Assembly: GCA_034190875.2 (NCBI GenBank) | Contig: CM067348.1 | Span: 24,200,975-24,264,974 of the forward strand | DNA from: Urechis unicinctus | Lineage: Eukaryota; Annelida; Polychaeta; Xenopneusta; Urechidae | Length of the DNA stretch: 64,000 bases | Direction of reading: 5' to 3' | Shown: positions 1 through 11,286 of the stretch, in pieces | Position numbering within the stretch: position 1 is the first letter of the stretch | Layout of the letters: each line of letters opens with the position of its first letter | Notes under the pieces: generated by a model | What the model was told of the DNA's origin: nothing | The model's input: the letters and a program-made list of their open reading frames with translations, nothing else | Database searches by the model: none | Position numbers and translations under genes: made by a program

Positions 1-333
1 ACCATTACACTAGTTGAATTCGTCACTGTCAAGGGTTGAGTTCACCCAGAAAATGTATTAATTTATCGTCGACTTACATTTGGCAGATTATTCGACATGG
101 AGAAACAGGGTCCTCAAAGGCAAGACAGGCAACAGGCTTTGATTGAAATAACTCACTACACTCATTTATTCTGGAATTCACATTATAATCTAGATTTTAA
201 TAATGTTGATTATGCATGCATTCCTACAAATTATTAGATTACATCTCTGTGTTTCACTGCATCCTATGGGTTGTTGTGGCTGTAGTTAAGTCATTGTTGG
301 TGAACTTTGGCATGTTATACAAGAATCAGCAAG
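1..333 (+). other. Possible 5' non-coding exon of the MADS-like gene
   Basis: No long reading frame is present. A strong splice donor (AAG|GTAAGTG) follows base 333. An in-frame TGA at 519-521 sits just before the ATG at 528, so any spliced leader upstream would be untranslated. The assignment as a leader exon is inference; the transcription start and the acceptor are not identified. No convincing inverted repeat to the far side of the neighbouring gene pair was found by eye. Confidence 0.25.
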
Positions 334-527
334 GTAAGTGAATGACTTATTGTTGTTGTTAAGTCTCTTAACCTGAGTTGGTGTTCTACACATTTAGAGT
401 TAGATTTCTCTAAAGTTTAGGCTTACTTTTGATTAACGATTCACCATTTGCACCATGTAGTGCATTTTATACTCCAACCATTTGTTAATTGAGTATTAAA
501 GCTGGAATATTGACTTGTTGACCAAAA

Positions 528-1460
528 ATGACTACGCATGCTATATACAGATATGCTTCATGGAAGCACCATACTGGGCGCTGTGGATCCACATACGTAG
601 AAGATGCCACCCAACGTTCCAAGACGCGAGTTTCCAGAAGAAACACCCTTTTCAAGAAGGCACACGAACTTGTTGCGACCACAGGAGGGAGTGTGATTGT
701 TATTACAATGACTCCAAACGGAGATAAACATGTCTTCACCAGTGACAATGGAGACTGGGAGGCCCTGCAAACTACTGGATTAAAACTTGACACTGAAATC
801 CAGAGAATGGGATTTGTGGGGTCTCCTGGTGATCTGCAGCCTGTACCGATTGCCAAGGTAACGACGAAGAGTGGCAAGAGGATGACTGTGCATTTCTCGA
901 CCGAAATTTCACAGTCATCCTTCACACCCCCAGCTCCAAGACAGTCTACCTCCAACTCCACCACAGATGAGGTTGTTATTTCTGTGGAACCAGGTTATCC
1001 AACCCCAACCAAAACTTCCCCAGGAGATGGTAACTTCATCAAAACTCTAACACCCACATGTTCACAGATGCCACCTCCTATAAACTCTCAAACGACTCCA
1101 ATGCGGCCAGCAGCCAAGGGAGTCACGAAACGGAAGGTTGTCGGGTCTGAGGGTCGATTGAGGAAATCGTTACGAGCCACTCTTGATGCTCTCAAGAAGA
1201 CCCCTTACCCGACTACCATCACTTCAGAGGAGCCTGCCACTCCCCTCAGTAGGGAGCCTACCAGTCTCCTCGGTAAGGAGCCTGCCACCCTCCTTGGTGC
1301 CCTTTCTTCCGGCAAAACTGTCTGTCCCGTGTGTACGAGTAATTTTGATGACAATGAATCCATTTGGATATTTTGTTCTGCACAGTGTGGTATTGGTTAC
1401 CACAAAGAGTGTGTAAATTTACCAGTGGACTGCACATTTGTGTGTCTAGAATGTAGCTAG
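528..1460 (+). CDS. MADS-box-like and PHD-finger protein, probable transposon accessory ORF
   Basis: Single-exon frame of 310 residues; the start is the first ATG after the in-frame TGA at 519-521. Residues about 30-72 resemble a MADS DNA-binding domain, with SRRNTLFKKAHEL matching the KR..KKAYEL helix of SRF/MEF2, followed by a hydrophobic strand (SVIVITMTPNGDKHVF) like the MADS beta-strands. Residues about 110-260 are a Pro/Ser/Thr-rich linker with a basic patch (KRKVV). The C-terminus is a C4HC3 finger: CPVC, C-x3-C, H-x2-C, C-x2-C with PHD spacing, ending three residues after the last pair. PHD fingers commonly read histone tails. Its 3' end faces the 3' end of the RAG1-N-terminus-like gene about 400 bp away, an arrangement seen in two-gene transposons. 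Animals normally carry only SRF and MEF2 type MADS proteins, so this would be atypical. The domain calls are by eye; transposon origin is inference. Confidence 0.6.
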   Translation: MTTHAIYRYASWKHHTGRCGSTYVEDATQRSKTRVSRRNTLFKKAHELVATTGGSVIVITMTPNGDKHVFTSDNGDWEALQTTGLKLDTEIQRMGFVGSPGDLQPVPIAKVTTKSGKRMTVHFSTEISQSSFTPPAPRQSTSNSTTDEVVISVEPGYPTPTKTSPGDGNFIKTLTPTCSQMPPPINSQTTPMRPAAKGVTKRKVVGSEGRLRKSLRATLDALKKTPYPTTITSEEPATPLSREPTSLLGKEPATLLGALSSGKTVCPVCTSNFDDNESIWIFCSAQCGIGYHKECVNLPVDCTFVCLECS

Positions 1461-1867
1461 TGGATTTTTTTTTACATTTACATTGTGTATATGTTAATTG
1501 CCATGTTGAGTGATTTTTTTACTTATTGTTTGTATGGAATGTAGCTAGTTGACTTTTGACATATATTATGTACATATGTTTGATGCCAAATTGAATGATC
1601 TTTTAACTTATTATTTTATTAAAGCATAGTCATAGAAAATTGTTACCTTTTTCTGTCTCCAATTAAAGACATTGTTTGGCAAGCAAGACAATGAATGCAT
1701 ATAGATAATTTTACTGATCAACATCTGCAGCAGGATTGCATCATATCACATTTAGAATGAAAGTGAAAGAGGTACCTACAAATGTTAAATCTGGGATCGA
1801 ATGCATCAACACAAATCCATCAGTTTACAAAATTAACATCATCCACATACATCTGCTGGCCAATATT

Positions 1868-4800
1868 TTAAATCACAAAATCACTGCCACTGTTTTCCGG
1901 CATGTCTGTAGCCCGAGGCAATGTGCTTTGGTATTTCAAATATTCCTGGATCTCATCAAGAATTTGCATGTATTCACTCTTGAGCAGTCTATTTCGACTA
2001 GAGCTAGCAGACTCGACCCCTACAGAGAGAGTTCCGTCTAGAGCACTCTTAAAGACTGCCTTGATTTCGGCATCAACCACACATTGTAATCGAGACTCGG
2101 TCAATTCCTGCAGCTCCTTTATTGTCTTGGAGGATAAAGAGTTGAAGGCACTTTCCTCTTCCATTGTGACAAAGACTGGAGGTTCTTTGAAGGGGACAGC
2201 TCTCCTTGACACGCTCCGCATTGGTTCAAACTCCAAGTATGCGTCAAAATATCTGGCTCGCTTGTCCCTAGCTAGCTGGCAAAATTTTCCCACCGCCTGG
2301 CTCAGCCGCTGCCCTTCCAGAGAAATGACTTCGTTTTCTTTTTCAGGATGAAGGAGGTATTGTTTTTGTCTTAATAGGACCCTGAATGCTTCTATTTCTT
2401 TGAGCTTGTCTTGCTGCTTGATGTTTGCACTCTTAGGGTCGTTGATACCTAACTGCTTAAGAGTTTCACTGCGCAAGTCAGACAATACTGTGAAGTTATT
2501 GCAGACGGTCCTCCAATCCTCGCCAGTGGGGACCTTAGGCAACCATGACTGAGTTTGTTTATTGATTTCTTCCAAACGGAAATCAGGTCCCTGACCGGTG
2601 CCAGCACGCCCAGAAATGTTTATGGACCAACACTTCATAACACTCTCTTTCAATTCCTCAGGCATTCTCTCCAGCATGATGCTGTCAGTCATTTCAATTT
2701 CTCTATAGCTGGAGTGGGGTCGACCAGTCCAGATTTTTGCAATTTTGGCACGGGCTGCGTAAGCCAAATCATGACTGCCTTCCCTGATTCCCTTTCTGTA
2801 CAAAAGTTCCAGCACAAGGTCACCGATCATGGCATATGTTTTGTCATGGACATCAGCCATGAGAAATTTGAAAAAAGTGTCTGGAGAAAGGTCAGGCTGA
2901 TCAGAGGTCAGCTGGATCCTCACCCAAGGCAAAATCAGTTCTTTGGTTAGTGCCTCGCGTGCTATCGTACAAAGTTGCCATCCCTTGTGGTGGTCAGACA
3001 CTCGTTTGGCTGCATTCAGGGCATTGTCACTTCGAAAGTTCATGAGCTGTGCAAGGGCTTTGTAGAAAATAGGCCATGTCAACTCCACAAAACTCCTAAC
3101 CATATTCATTTCTAGATGGCCAGGCCCTGGGATCAAGAGTGCCCAGTCAAATTCAAGCACCATTGCAGCATCCTTTCCATTGTCTTTGTGCCTTTCTGTG
3201 TGTTTTGATGATGCTTCAATGCCAGAGAAACTCTCTTTGCACAATTCACACATGTAAGTGGAGAGGATGAGACGAGCACAAAGAATGTATGGTGAGCCAT
3301 CACAACATAAAAATACAAGCTCCCGATCCCCTCCATAACGACGGACTCCTGCCTTACGACCAATATTCCTTAGGACCACAGCACAGGCCTCATAAGAGCA
3401 GGGATTGACAAAAACTGGGTCATTGACACAATATTCTTTTGCCTCTTCATGTACAGGATGGGGTGTCTTATCAGTACACATCATTTCCATGTTGTCATCA
3501 TTGTTCTCTGGGAAAGACACTCTGAATGTTTTTGCTGTATGCGCCGTGGTTTTTGCTGGCCTCTCTTCCCATGTTCCACATTCATTTATCCCAAGAGCTT
3601 GTAGTTCGGCTTGCTTAAGGTTGACTTTGCAACTTGGGCACTTTATTTTGCTATTAGGTACATTGGCATCACCACAGGCTTGACAAGTCCTGAAATTTTC
3701 AGCATGCTTCTGTTGTTCAACCAGTGCATCGATCGGGTCCCTGAAAGGGGAACCATGTACAGTTTGGTTGGTTTGTTCAGCAGCCACTTCTGCTATAAAT
3801 TTTCATTAAGTGGGGATACAGATGGGCATCATAGTGAATTTTTTTTTACATTCCTATCTTGGTCAATTGTTCTCACACAAGCCACACTTCCTGGGTTCAG
3901 CATCCAAATCCCTGGCTTTAGGTCTTCTCTCCATTGCAAAGTGCCAGCCTTATCAGCTTCGAATTGGACAACCATTGTCACAATGTGGCACCGAAATTTA
4001 CTCTCAATGTTCACATTCCAGGCTCGGTGCATGATCTGGTTATTGTCAAATGCAAACACCACATCCCCAGGAATGGAAGAGTCATTTGACTTGGTGCCAA
4101 GATTATGCAAAAATCGTTTGGTGCTTGGGTAGCTGGCATGGGCTGCACTTGCACATAAAACTGTAAGTGCCAAACGACTACCAGTTACTGAATAGAGGAT
4201 GAGGCTGTCTCGGAAGTGCAGGGGCATAATAAGTCTGTGGGCGGAAAGATTCATTATTGACTCCACCGTTTTTGAAATTTTGTACACTGTTTGTTTCTGC
4301 GATTCCTTTGCAGCTTCTGTGTCACCGTATTTTAGGTCTTTGTCAGCAACACCCAGAAGGAAGCCCAAACACAGCTGGGTTGCGTTGGTTCATATATGAT
4401 GTCATATTTATGTCCAGCAACGATTTGATGCTGTGGCTCATATCGTAACAATCACGCTTAATTTGGCGATGCTGGGATTTCCCTAGTGTGTGGGCAACCA
4501 TTAACAGCTGTTTTGAGGTCATGTTCCCAAATATTCTGCTACCTTCATGACAAATCAGTTCTGCAATACTGTTCTCTGTTTGTGTTGCACATTCTGCCTG
4601 ATCCAGGCATGTGGCTGTGGCGGCATCTGCCTGCATAAACTGTGGGAGGGCTTGCGTGGTGGAACAGTTCATTTCTACAGTTGTTTGTGTAGAGGAATCT
4701 GTAAGGATAGTTATTCGCATCCTCTTTGATAGTCCTTCGTTTGCATATTCATCGCTGTCACAGGGATCCTTCACACACAAGTTATTAAAAATATAAGCAT

Positions 4801-5272
4801 ACAGTCATCAAATAATCAACACACATCTTATCTAGAAAAATTGATTTTGGACTAGGCAAATAATGTAATGACTGATACATGCCCAGCAACAGACTGCGAC
4901 ATGTAATCTCTCTGAAATATGAAACAAATGATATCATAAATACAATAACAGTACCTCATTTGAGGCAAACATGGTGCTCCTTGGGTTGACATCTTCCAAG
5001 CAATCTTGAGGTTGGTTTGGAAATGTAGCCAATTCTGGGAAGGTTGCTGTGGGTTTAGGTCCTCCTCTCTTGTACTTGATATCATGATGGCGCTTCAATG
5101 CACTTGCACATTTCAAGCAACATTTTTCTGGGTGAACTCCTGGTCTGTCATCCTTATCAACATTGACATGGTACAAGTTGAAGATGAGTCTTTTTGTGAT
5201 GGGTGTAAGCCTTCTAAGATTTGATGTCTTTAGTCCGCACACACGGCACAATATCTGTATGCCCTGATCCAT
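1868..5272 (-). CDS. RAG1 N-terminus-like zinc protein, probable N-RAG-TP-type transposon protein
   Basis: Model: exon 1 5272-4955, intron 4954-4769 (GT-AG, phase 0), exon 2 4768-3879, an 86-bp intron 3878-3793 (GT-AG, phase 1), exon 3 3792-1868, giving about 1,040 residues. Exon 2 needs one frame change near 4365 (NPAVFG to FLLGVADKD), either a single-base indel or an unrecognised splice. Residues 9-60 carry CRVCG, then a LYHVNVDKDD block and HPEKCCLKC, matching the order CRICG, F.IDV..D, IHP..FC..C in the RAG1 N-terminal region. Further on are FAFDNNQ, a zinc ribbon (CQAC, CPSC), FLCCDGSPY, a canonical C2H2 finger (CELC-x12-H-x3-H) and LIPGPGHLEMN; the two aspartates and the last block could be an RNase-H-type catalytic set. 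No RAG1 catalytic core is recognisable. A mobile element with a RAG1-N-terminus-like protein (N-RAG-TP) has been reported from Aplysia. Membership here is inference. Confidence 0.6.
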
Positions 5273-5305
5273 ACTGTGGTCATAGCTGCAACAGACTGAA
5301 ACCAC

Positions 5306-6743
5306 AAACTTGAATAAGTATTTCCTTCTTCATCAGTGTGATATCAGTTTTAAGAAGACAAATATAGGGGCGCTAATGCTTTGACAGGGTAGGGACCATC
5401 TCAGACCCTGAGCAGCTGTTTCAAGAATTAGTTGTCATAGTCTTTGAAATCACCAGACATCACCAGCCGTGCCTGTACCACCCCCCCCCACCCCCCCACC
5501 CTCAAAGATAATACAGATCAAAACATTTTATAATGATTATTGAGGTAGATCCTCACAACAGTGACTTATATACCCGAATCAAGGGAATGCGAGCGACAAT
5601 AACTAGTGATAACTGGTAAGACAATAATTGTTAATCTGGTAATGTAAAATGTGAGGTGATGTGGTTGAACCGATTCTGTTTCTATGGCCTAGAGGAAGGA
5701 GAAGTAGGATAATGATACTGATATGGACGGCTCAGTTAGTTTGATTTAATGACATGCGCAGATTGATCACAATTAACAGTGGGACCAAAAGATACATGGA
5801 AGTCTGAATAAAACCATCAGCATGACCTTGTTGGAAAACAATAAGCGGAAAATGGTAAAATCATTGTTATCTATAACGAAGGGGATAGGTACAATGCAAA
5901 ATATTGTGAAGACACATGCTAAAATACATTAATTATTCAAGATGGCACCAAAAAAAAATCATCGATTAAGTCGATATATAACATTGATTCCATAATCGCT
6001 CACCTGCATCGATGAAAAATGTTCATACAATTCCTTGCAACGTGAAATATCTTTGACGATGTGGCGATATATTTAAATCCCTCAAGATGGCGACCGGGAA
6101 TGTGTTCGCGCATGCGCGTACACTTCGATCGAAGTGATTTCCTTAAAAACAGAGCAACTCCCTCGATCGAGGTATATTGCCTCGTTCGAGCTGATGTCCT
6201 TAAATTAAAGTAAATGACTAGAATCGAGGTATGAGCTTGGACCTGGTGAAAGGTCGAGTGGTACGTCAACAATTCCGATAACCGACACAGTACATCCTGT
6301 CACCAGTGAAACGTAGTGAGCAAGCTGTGAGAGGACCAACAGGCCGGTAACTATTTGCACCGCTGGAATCTTGTTTTAGCGATTGGTTTAATTGCAGATT
6401 GCACGAAAGTAACTGGGAGATAACCATAAGTCAGGAAACATTAGAATACCAGGGACAGATCAACACCGATGCCGTCGTCGGCAAGAATACAACTGTCAGC
6501 TACCCCGCCTGATATTAGCGCCTGTATTTCACACCGGACTAAATATCCGACGTCGAGTGTGATTTTGCAGTGGTCATTACGCATGCCGGCGTCTCTATTT
6601 ATTGACGCTTCAGGAGATTCTCCCTCAGTATGTCGTACATTATAATAATATAATTTTGTCAACAGCTTGCTTTTTTTGACAGGGAATACTAACAGCTGGC
6701 GTTATCATTTGCTGTTGGGTGTGAATATTATCCCTAAGCCATC
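5306..6743. other. Spacer between the RAG1-N-like gene and EXTL2-like gene
   Basis: No supported gene. A C-rich run lies near 5480-5500 and a cluster of CGATCG palindromes at 6121-6172. The last few hundred bases must hold the 5' leader and promoter of the EXTL2-like gene, but no TATA box could be assigned. Confidence 0.5.
6121..6172. repeat. Cluster of perfect CGATCG-centred palindromes
   Basis: CACTTCGATCGAAGTG (6121-6136) and CCTCGATCGAGG (6161-6172) are perfect palindromes. A near copy CTCGTTCGAG follows within 20 bp, and half-site-like GAATCGAGGTA near 6220. A longer relative lies just 3' of the next gene at 8105-8122. Function unknown; they could be binding sites for a dimeric factor or remains of an inverted-repeat element. 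Confidence 0.5.
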
Positions 6744-7954
6744 ATGCACAACAAAACTCTGCTCAACATTTTTGTTGTGATCTCATTTGGGGTCATTTTC
6801 GTACTTTTAATTTTGTCTTCGAAACTTTCCTTGCCACGATTTTGTAACGGTTCAATAAACTGCACGTGTGAAGATAGCAGATGGAAGCGAGTTGTAACGG
6901 ACACTGGGGTTATACTCGTGGATAAGAATTCGTCTCAACAAATTCGTGTATGCGATATTCGTTCGGTACCGGAAGTGGACAGGCTAGCCTGGTCCCCTTA
7001 CCATATACCTCTCACGGCACCCAACGAAACATCCTTGACTGTTGTTATTCTAACTTACAACCGCGTGGATTTTCTCAGAAGAAGCATCAAGCATTATGAA
7101 CGGATGTCTGTCGTCGATAAAGTGGTAGTTTTGTGGAGTGACGTTGGTAACAAAGTTCCCGAGGATTTGATTTCACAAAACAAGAAGCCCGTCATTGTGG
7201 AACTACAACCCGCAAATCTTCTACGATTAAGATTTCGTCCATTGAAACCCATCAAAACTGAAGGTCAGTTGTTCGTGTGTATTCATGACTCATCTTCTTC
7301 CTTAACTGTATTGTAAAGTAACGACAGGCGTGAAAGTCGCAGCAACATATTTACGCCTGCTATTATATGATTTTAGCCGTGTTAAGTCTCGATGATGACG
7401 TCATATTAGCTGAGAATGACTTGCAACATGCGCTGGATGTTTGGAAGGTTAGTTTTATGATAAGACTAACATCGGCGATGATATTTATCCCCGCCATTGT
7501 ACACTATTACATCTTGGTCATTGCAATCATTTTCCAGAACCATTCCTATGGACTCGTTGGTTTCCTACCACGCGGCCACAAAGGGTATAACAAAGATAAT
7601 CTCGCCTATAGAGGAAAAGGTGGTCTTCCTTACAGCCTCATACTGACGGGAGCAGCCATTTTTCATGTCAACTATTTACAAATGTTCAACGAGACACTAC
7701 CACTCGGAATCCAGGAAACCGTAGATAAGCTCATGAATTGTGAAGACATTGCTATGAATTTTATGGTGAATCATCATTGTAAATGCGCTGGGGTATTCTA
7801 TGTTCGTACAAAGCAAAGAGTGCAGTTGCAGCGCAAACCTGGGAATATGCTACATTCTCGTCCTGGGCACTATGCCAACAGGAGTATTTGTCTCAGACAG
7901 TTTCTGAGTTATTACCCCAACCTGCCTCTTCAAGAAGTTCGATGTGTATACTGA
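6744..7954 (+). CDS. EXTL2: EXTL2-like alpha-1,4-N-acetylhexosaminyltransferase (GT64)
   Basis: Three exons with GT-AG sites and matching phases: 6744-7263, 7377-7447 and 7538-7954, giving 335 residues, the usual EXTL2 length (about 330). Residues 5-25 form a hydrophobic segment after a short N-terminus, a type II Golgi/ER signal anchor. The GT64 domain begins at LTVVILTYNRVDFL and contains KVVVLW, the metal/UDP-sugar binding LSLDDDV motif (D179-D181, within the 71-bp second exon), VGFLPR and the acceptor-side NCEDIAMNF block (C265, E266, D267). Several Asn-Gly-Ser/Asn-x-Thr sites lie in the luminal part. The family transfers GlcNAc/GalNAc to the glycosaminoglycan linkage tetrasaccharide and tunes heparan sulfate chain initiation. 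Introns are only 113 and 90 bp. All visible motifs are intact. Confidence 0.93.
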
Positions 7955-9407
7955 CTTAACGGCATTGATATCTTAAGTTTGCTTGAGTGGCTTGCATAGT
8001 AAGAAAAGGTTGAGACTTGTTAGGTAGTAACAAGCTCGATGAATCATGTTGTCCATGTGCCTGTGTGTCAGCTCTTATCAGAAGACGACCACAGAAGGAA
8101 GTATGTACCTCGATCGAGGTACGTACTTCGTTCTGCTTATAACTGGGGATCAACGCCTCCAGCAACAACGCGCTGATGTTGTAATGATGATGCATAAGGA
8201 TGTTTGTGATTCTTGAACAGCATGTCTTACGCGCCCTAGCCCTCTGACTAGACGAGGAGCAAACTGTACAGCCAACCGAGCAGGGACTACAAGCAATCAG
8301 GTTGTCACATCGAGGGCACAGCCTGTAGGTCGAATAAAAATATGTTAGCCCAAAAAACTGTATTGAGTGAATATCCTTTGGTGTTATCCGTTTACATGCT
8401 AATGTTAAACAAGATACAATGTGACAGCTAGAATTATGATGTTCTATCAAAAACGAATCGGTACATGAATATCATATTGTGTGAAATATCTACCCCATGA
8501 GAAATACATTGATTTTATATGTACTTTTCCCTTTTAAAGTCCAGGGATCCTTAATGTCCAATGTGTTGGTATGCCCACTGGCTCAAATGAATGTATTGCA
8601 TCACAAATCATAGAATATATCAAATGATCGTGCTTATTACATGTTTTTTCTTTTAAAAACATCGCTATTACCCATGCTCCTAACGTGCCTAGAGTTCCCA
8701 CAAGTGCTTTCGTACTATTCAGATTTGTAATAAAACAATGAATACAGCACATCATCAACTGTCTTTTAGGAGGTTGATGGGGAGAAAATCACTGCTTTCG
8801 CGGTTATCCCACAACTGTGAGCCGAATGGTGGATTAAGGAGAGGAAGATAAGGCTAGGATGCTCACATGGGCCGACATTCGCTCAATCAGTGATTGTTCA
8901 ACAGATAATTTAATCCATGCTGCTGTTAGTAGCAAGAGAAACTGTCACTCGCTCATAAATCAGTTGTCATCACGCTCATTGATTTGGGATGTCTATTAAG
9001 ACGCCAGCATTATCAACACATTATCATGATGATATTATCGACATGTTTTCACTGCATCTTGGCTGGTGTGCATTGAATTGCCGAGTTGGTGTGTGCGTTA
9101 ACAATCTAATTACAATGACATGGCATCGTCATTTTCATTGCAATGATATTTCATGCACGTGAATACACACCATGTGACTATAATTCCATAAACAATCCCT
9201 CTAATGTGTGTTTTGAACACCAAGGATTACCTACACATTTCTGTCTCTCATCGGGCTCCTCCGTGTTCAAGCGCTTATTTAACCACACAAGCAGCGAATT
9301 GTCTCATTCGTTCAGGCGTTCCTATTGTTACAGTGAAGGCATGGATCTCATCCGTGGTTTATCGCTTAAATTTGTATAATCGAATGGGATATTTTTCCAT
9401 TTTTCCA
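7955..9407. other. Spacer without supported genes
   Basis: Only short frames with no recognisable domains were found. The one notable structure is the palindrome at 8097-8130. The 3' UTR of the EXTL2-like gene lies in the first part; no clean AATAAA was placed. Confidence 0.5.
8097..8130. repeat. Long palindrome around CTCGATCGAG
   Basis: GTACCTCGATCGAGGTAC (8105-8122) is a perfect 18-bp palindrome, and with a few mismatches symmetry extends over about 34 bp. It shares its core with the palindromes upstream of the EXTL2-like gene, so the gene is bracketed by the motif. Confidence 0.6.
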
Positions 9408-9566
9408 ACGACACCTTTACAGGGCATATCTGTTTTACTCACGACACCTTTCCAGGTCACATCTGTTTTACTCACCACACCTTTCCATATCACATCTGTT
9501 TTACTCGCTACACCTTTCCATGTCACATCTGTTTTACTCACGACACCTTTCCAGGGCACAGCTGTG
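9408..9566. repeat. 33-bp minisatellite, about 4.8 copies
   Basis: Unit of the form ACGACACCTTTCCAGG plus TCACATCTGTTTTACTC, repeated at 9408, 9441, 9474, 9507 and a partial copy at 9540. The unit is a multiple of three, so both strands stay open through it; that is a consequence of period, not evidence for coding. Confidence 0.9.
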
Positions 9567-10394
9567 CCACCAATCAGACGCGGTTTTGACGCCACACCAT
9601 CATTTACGAATCAATACCATTGTGTAAGAACAGACGTGTGTTTACAAGGGCTTGTGGCTCGATTTATCAATTATAGGGAGCCAATAACTGACTAGCTTCG
9701 CATCGCATGACCACACTCGTGATCAATATCCTTCGTGGTATATCCTAGCATCGAATAGTCGCAATCCATAAATAGCAAATTCTTTCATTGGAACAATCAA
9801 TTGGTCAAGGTCGTCCGAAGAGTAAAGCTGCTGAAGAACGTGTGCGGGACGACCTTTGTGTTACATGACATTCATTCACGTTTTTAAGTTGTCGAAGCAC
9901 ATGATAGCACGCACCATTGGGAGTTCTGTTTGAGGCACTAAATGAACATCTACGCGCAATAACAAGCGCCAGTTTGAAATTCCATGTTCCTATGATTTTG
10001 GGATAATATTATGTCATGAAGAACGATAGCTGCCGACAGATAAGTGAGCTCCGTTGGCGCTAAACCAATGACCATACGAGCATAGTGACTGGACGATTTA
10101 CAAACGGTCTATATGGAAAAAACAAAGTAATCAATGCGTTATTACAGGGCGGTTTATAACGAAATAAGAACATAGCAGGTTGTATGTGTGGATATAGAAT
10201 AATACACATCAAGAAGCTATAACACGTTAGCGTTTTGGGTTGCCACAGCAACAGTTGTAAGATGTATGAAATCATAAGTATCAGGTGGCTTGAAATGTAT
10301 CTAACTGTTAATAACCGTTTATGACAAACTATTAAATAGCTGATTAAACCAATAGCCATGACATATTTGCCACGACATACTTGCCACGTCATTT
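9567..10394. other. Spacer without supported genes
   Basis: No domain-bearing frame, splice-consistent exon or strong repeat was seen here. Confidence 0.45.
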
Positions 10395-11012
10395 TTGCCA
10401 CGACATATGGCATGATGGCATGACGTGCGCATGACATGTGGCATGACATGCGCTATGACATGTGCCATGACATATGGCATGACATGTGGCATAACATATG
10501 ACATGACATGTGGCATGACATATGGCATGAAATGTGCTATGACATGTGGCATGACAAGCGCTATGACATGTGCTATGACATGTGCTGTGCCATGACATGT
10601 GGCATGACATGTGGCATGACATGGCATGACATGTGGCATGACATATGGCATGACATATGGCATGACATGTGGCATGACATGTGCCATGACATGTGTAATG
10701 ACATGTGCCATGGCATGTGCCAAGACATGTGCCATGACATATGGTATAACAAGTGGCATGACATGTGGCATGACATATGGCATGACATATGGCATGACAT
10801 GTGGCATGACATGTGCCATGACATGTGTAATGACATGTGCCATGGCATGTGCCAAGACATGTGCCATGACATATGGTATAACAAGTGGCATGACATGTGG
10901 CATGACATGTGCCATGACATGTGCCATGACATATGGTATGACATGTGGCATGACATATGGCATGACATGTGCCATGACATGTGGCATGACATATGGTATG
11001 ACATGTGCAATG
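10395..11012. repeat. 12-bp satellite (ATGACATGTGGC) with 132-bp higher-order repeats
   Basis: Tandem ATGACATGTGGC/ATGACATATGGC/ATGACATGTGCC units run for about 620 bp. A block containing GTGTAATGACATG, GCCATGGCATGTGCCAAG and GGTATAACAAG occurs twice, offset by 132 bp (11 units), so a multi-unit segment was duplicated. Long frames on both strands (MTCGMTYG, MSCHMSCH type) are products of the 12-bp period. The unit is rich in near-palindromic CATG/ACATGT. Confidence 0.95.
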
Positions 11013-11286
11013 ACTACAGATTCAGTTATGTTCTTGATTTTAAAATAATATACGTTTTTTTTTACAAAACCAACATATCAACCAATAACAAAAACTGACA
11101 ATCATTTCTTGAACATCGATAATTGAACACAGAATGAAACTTCTTTATGCAGGCTAATATCATGCACCTTCGGTGTGTGTTTTAGCGTGAATATAAGTTA
11201 AATAACATACAGACAACAATAAAAGAAACAGCATTTTGGCAAAAAAATGTAATACATTAAAATTGTGGGTGGACGAAGAAGGCTAC

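Noticed and set aside
1902..2351. 149-residue + strand frame opposite the RAG1-N-like gene
   Set aside because: Antisense shadow of exon 3, which carries the zinc-finger and conserved blocks.
1868..5272. Full RAG1 recombinase
   Set aside because: Only the N-terminal zinc region resembles RAG1; no catalytic core of the RAG1/Transib type is visible.
10319..11098. Met/Ser/Cys/His repeat proteins on both strands
   Set aside because: The 12-bp period keeps several frames open; no domain, no conserved start.
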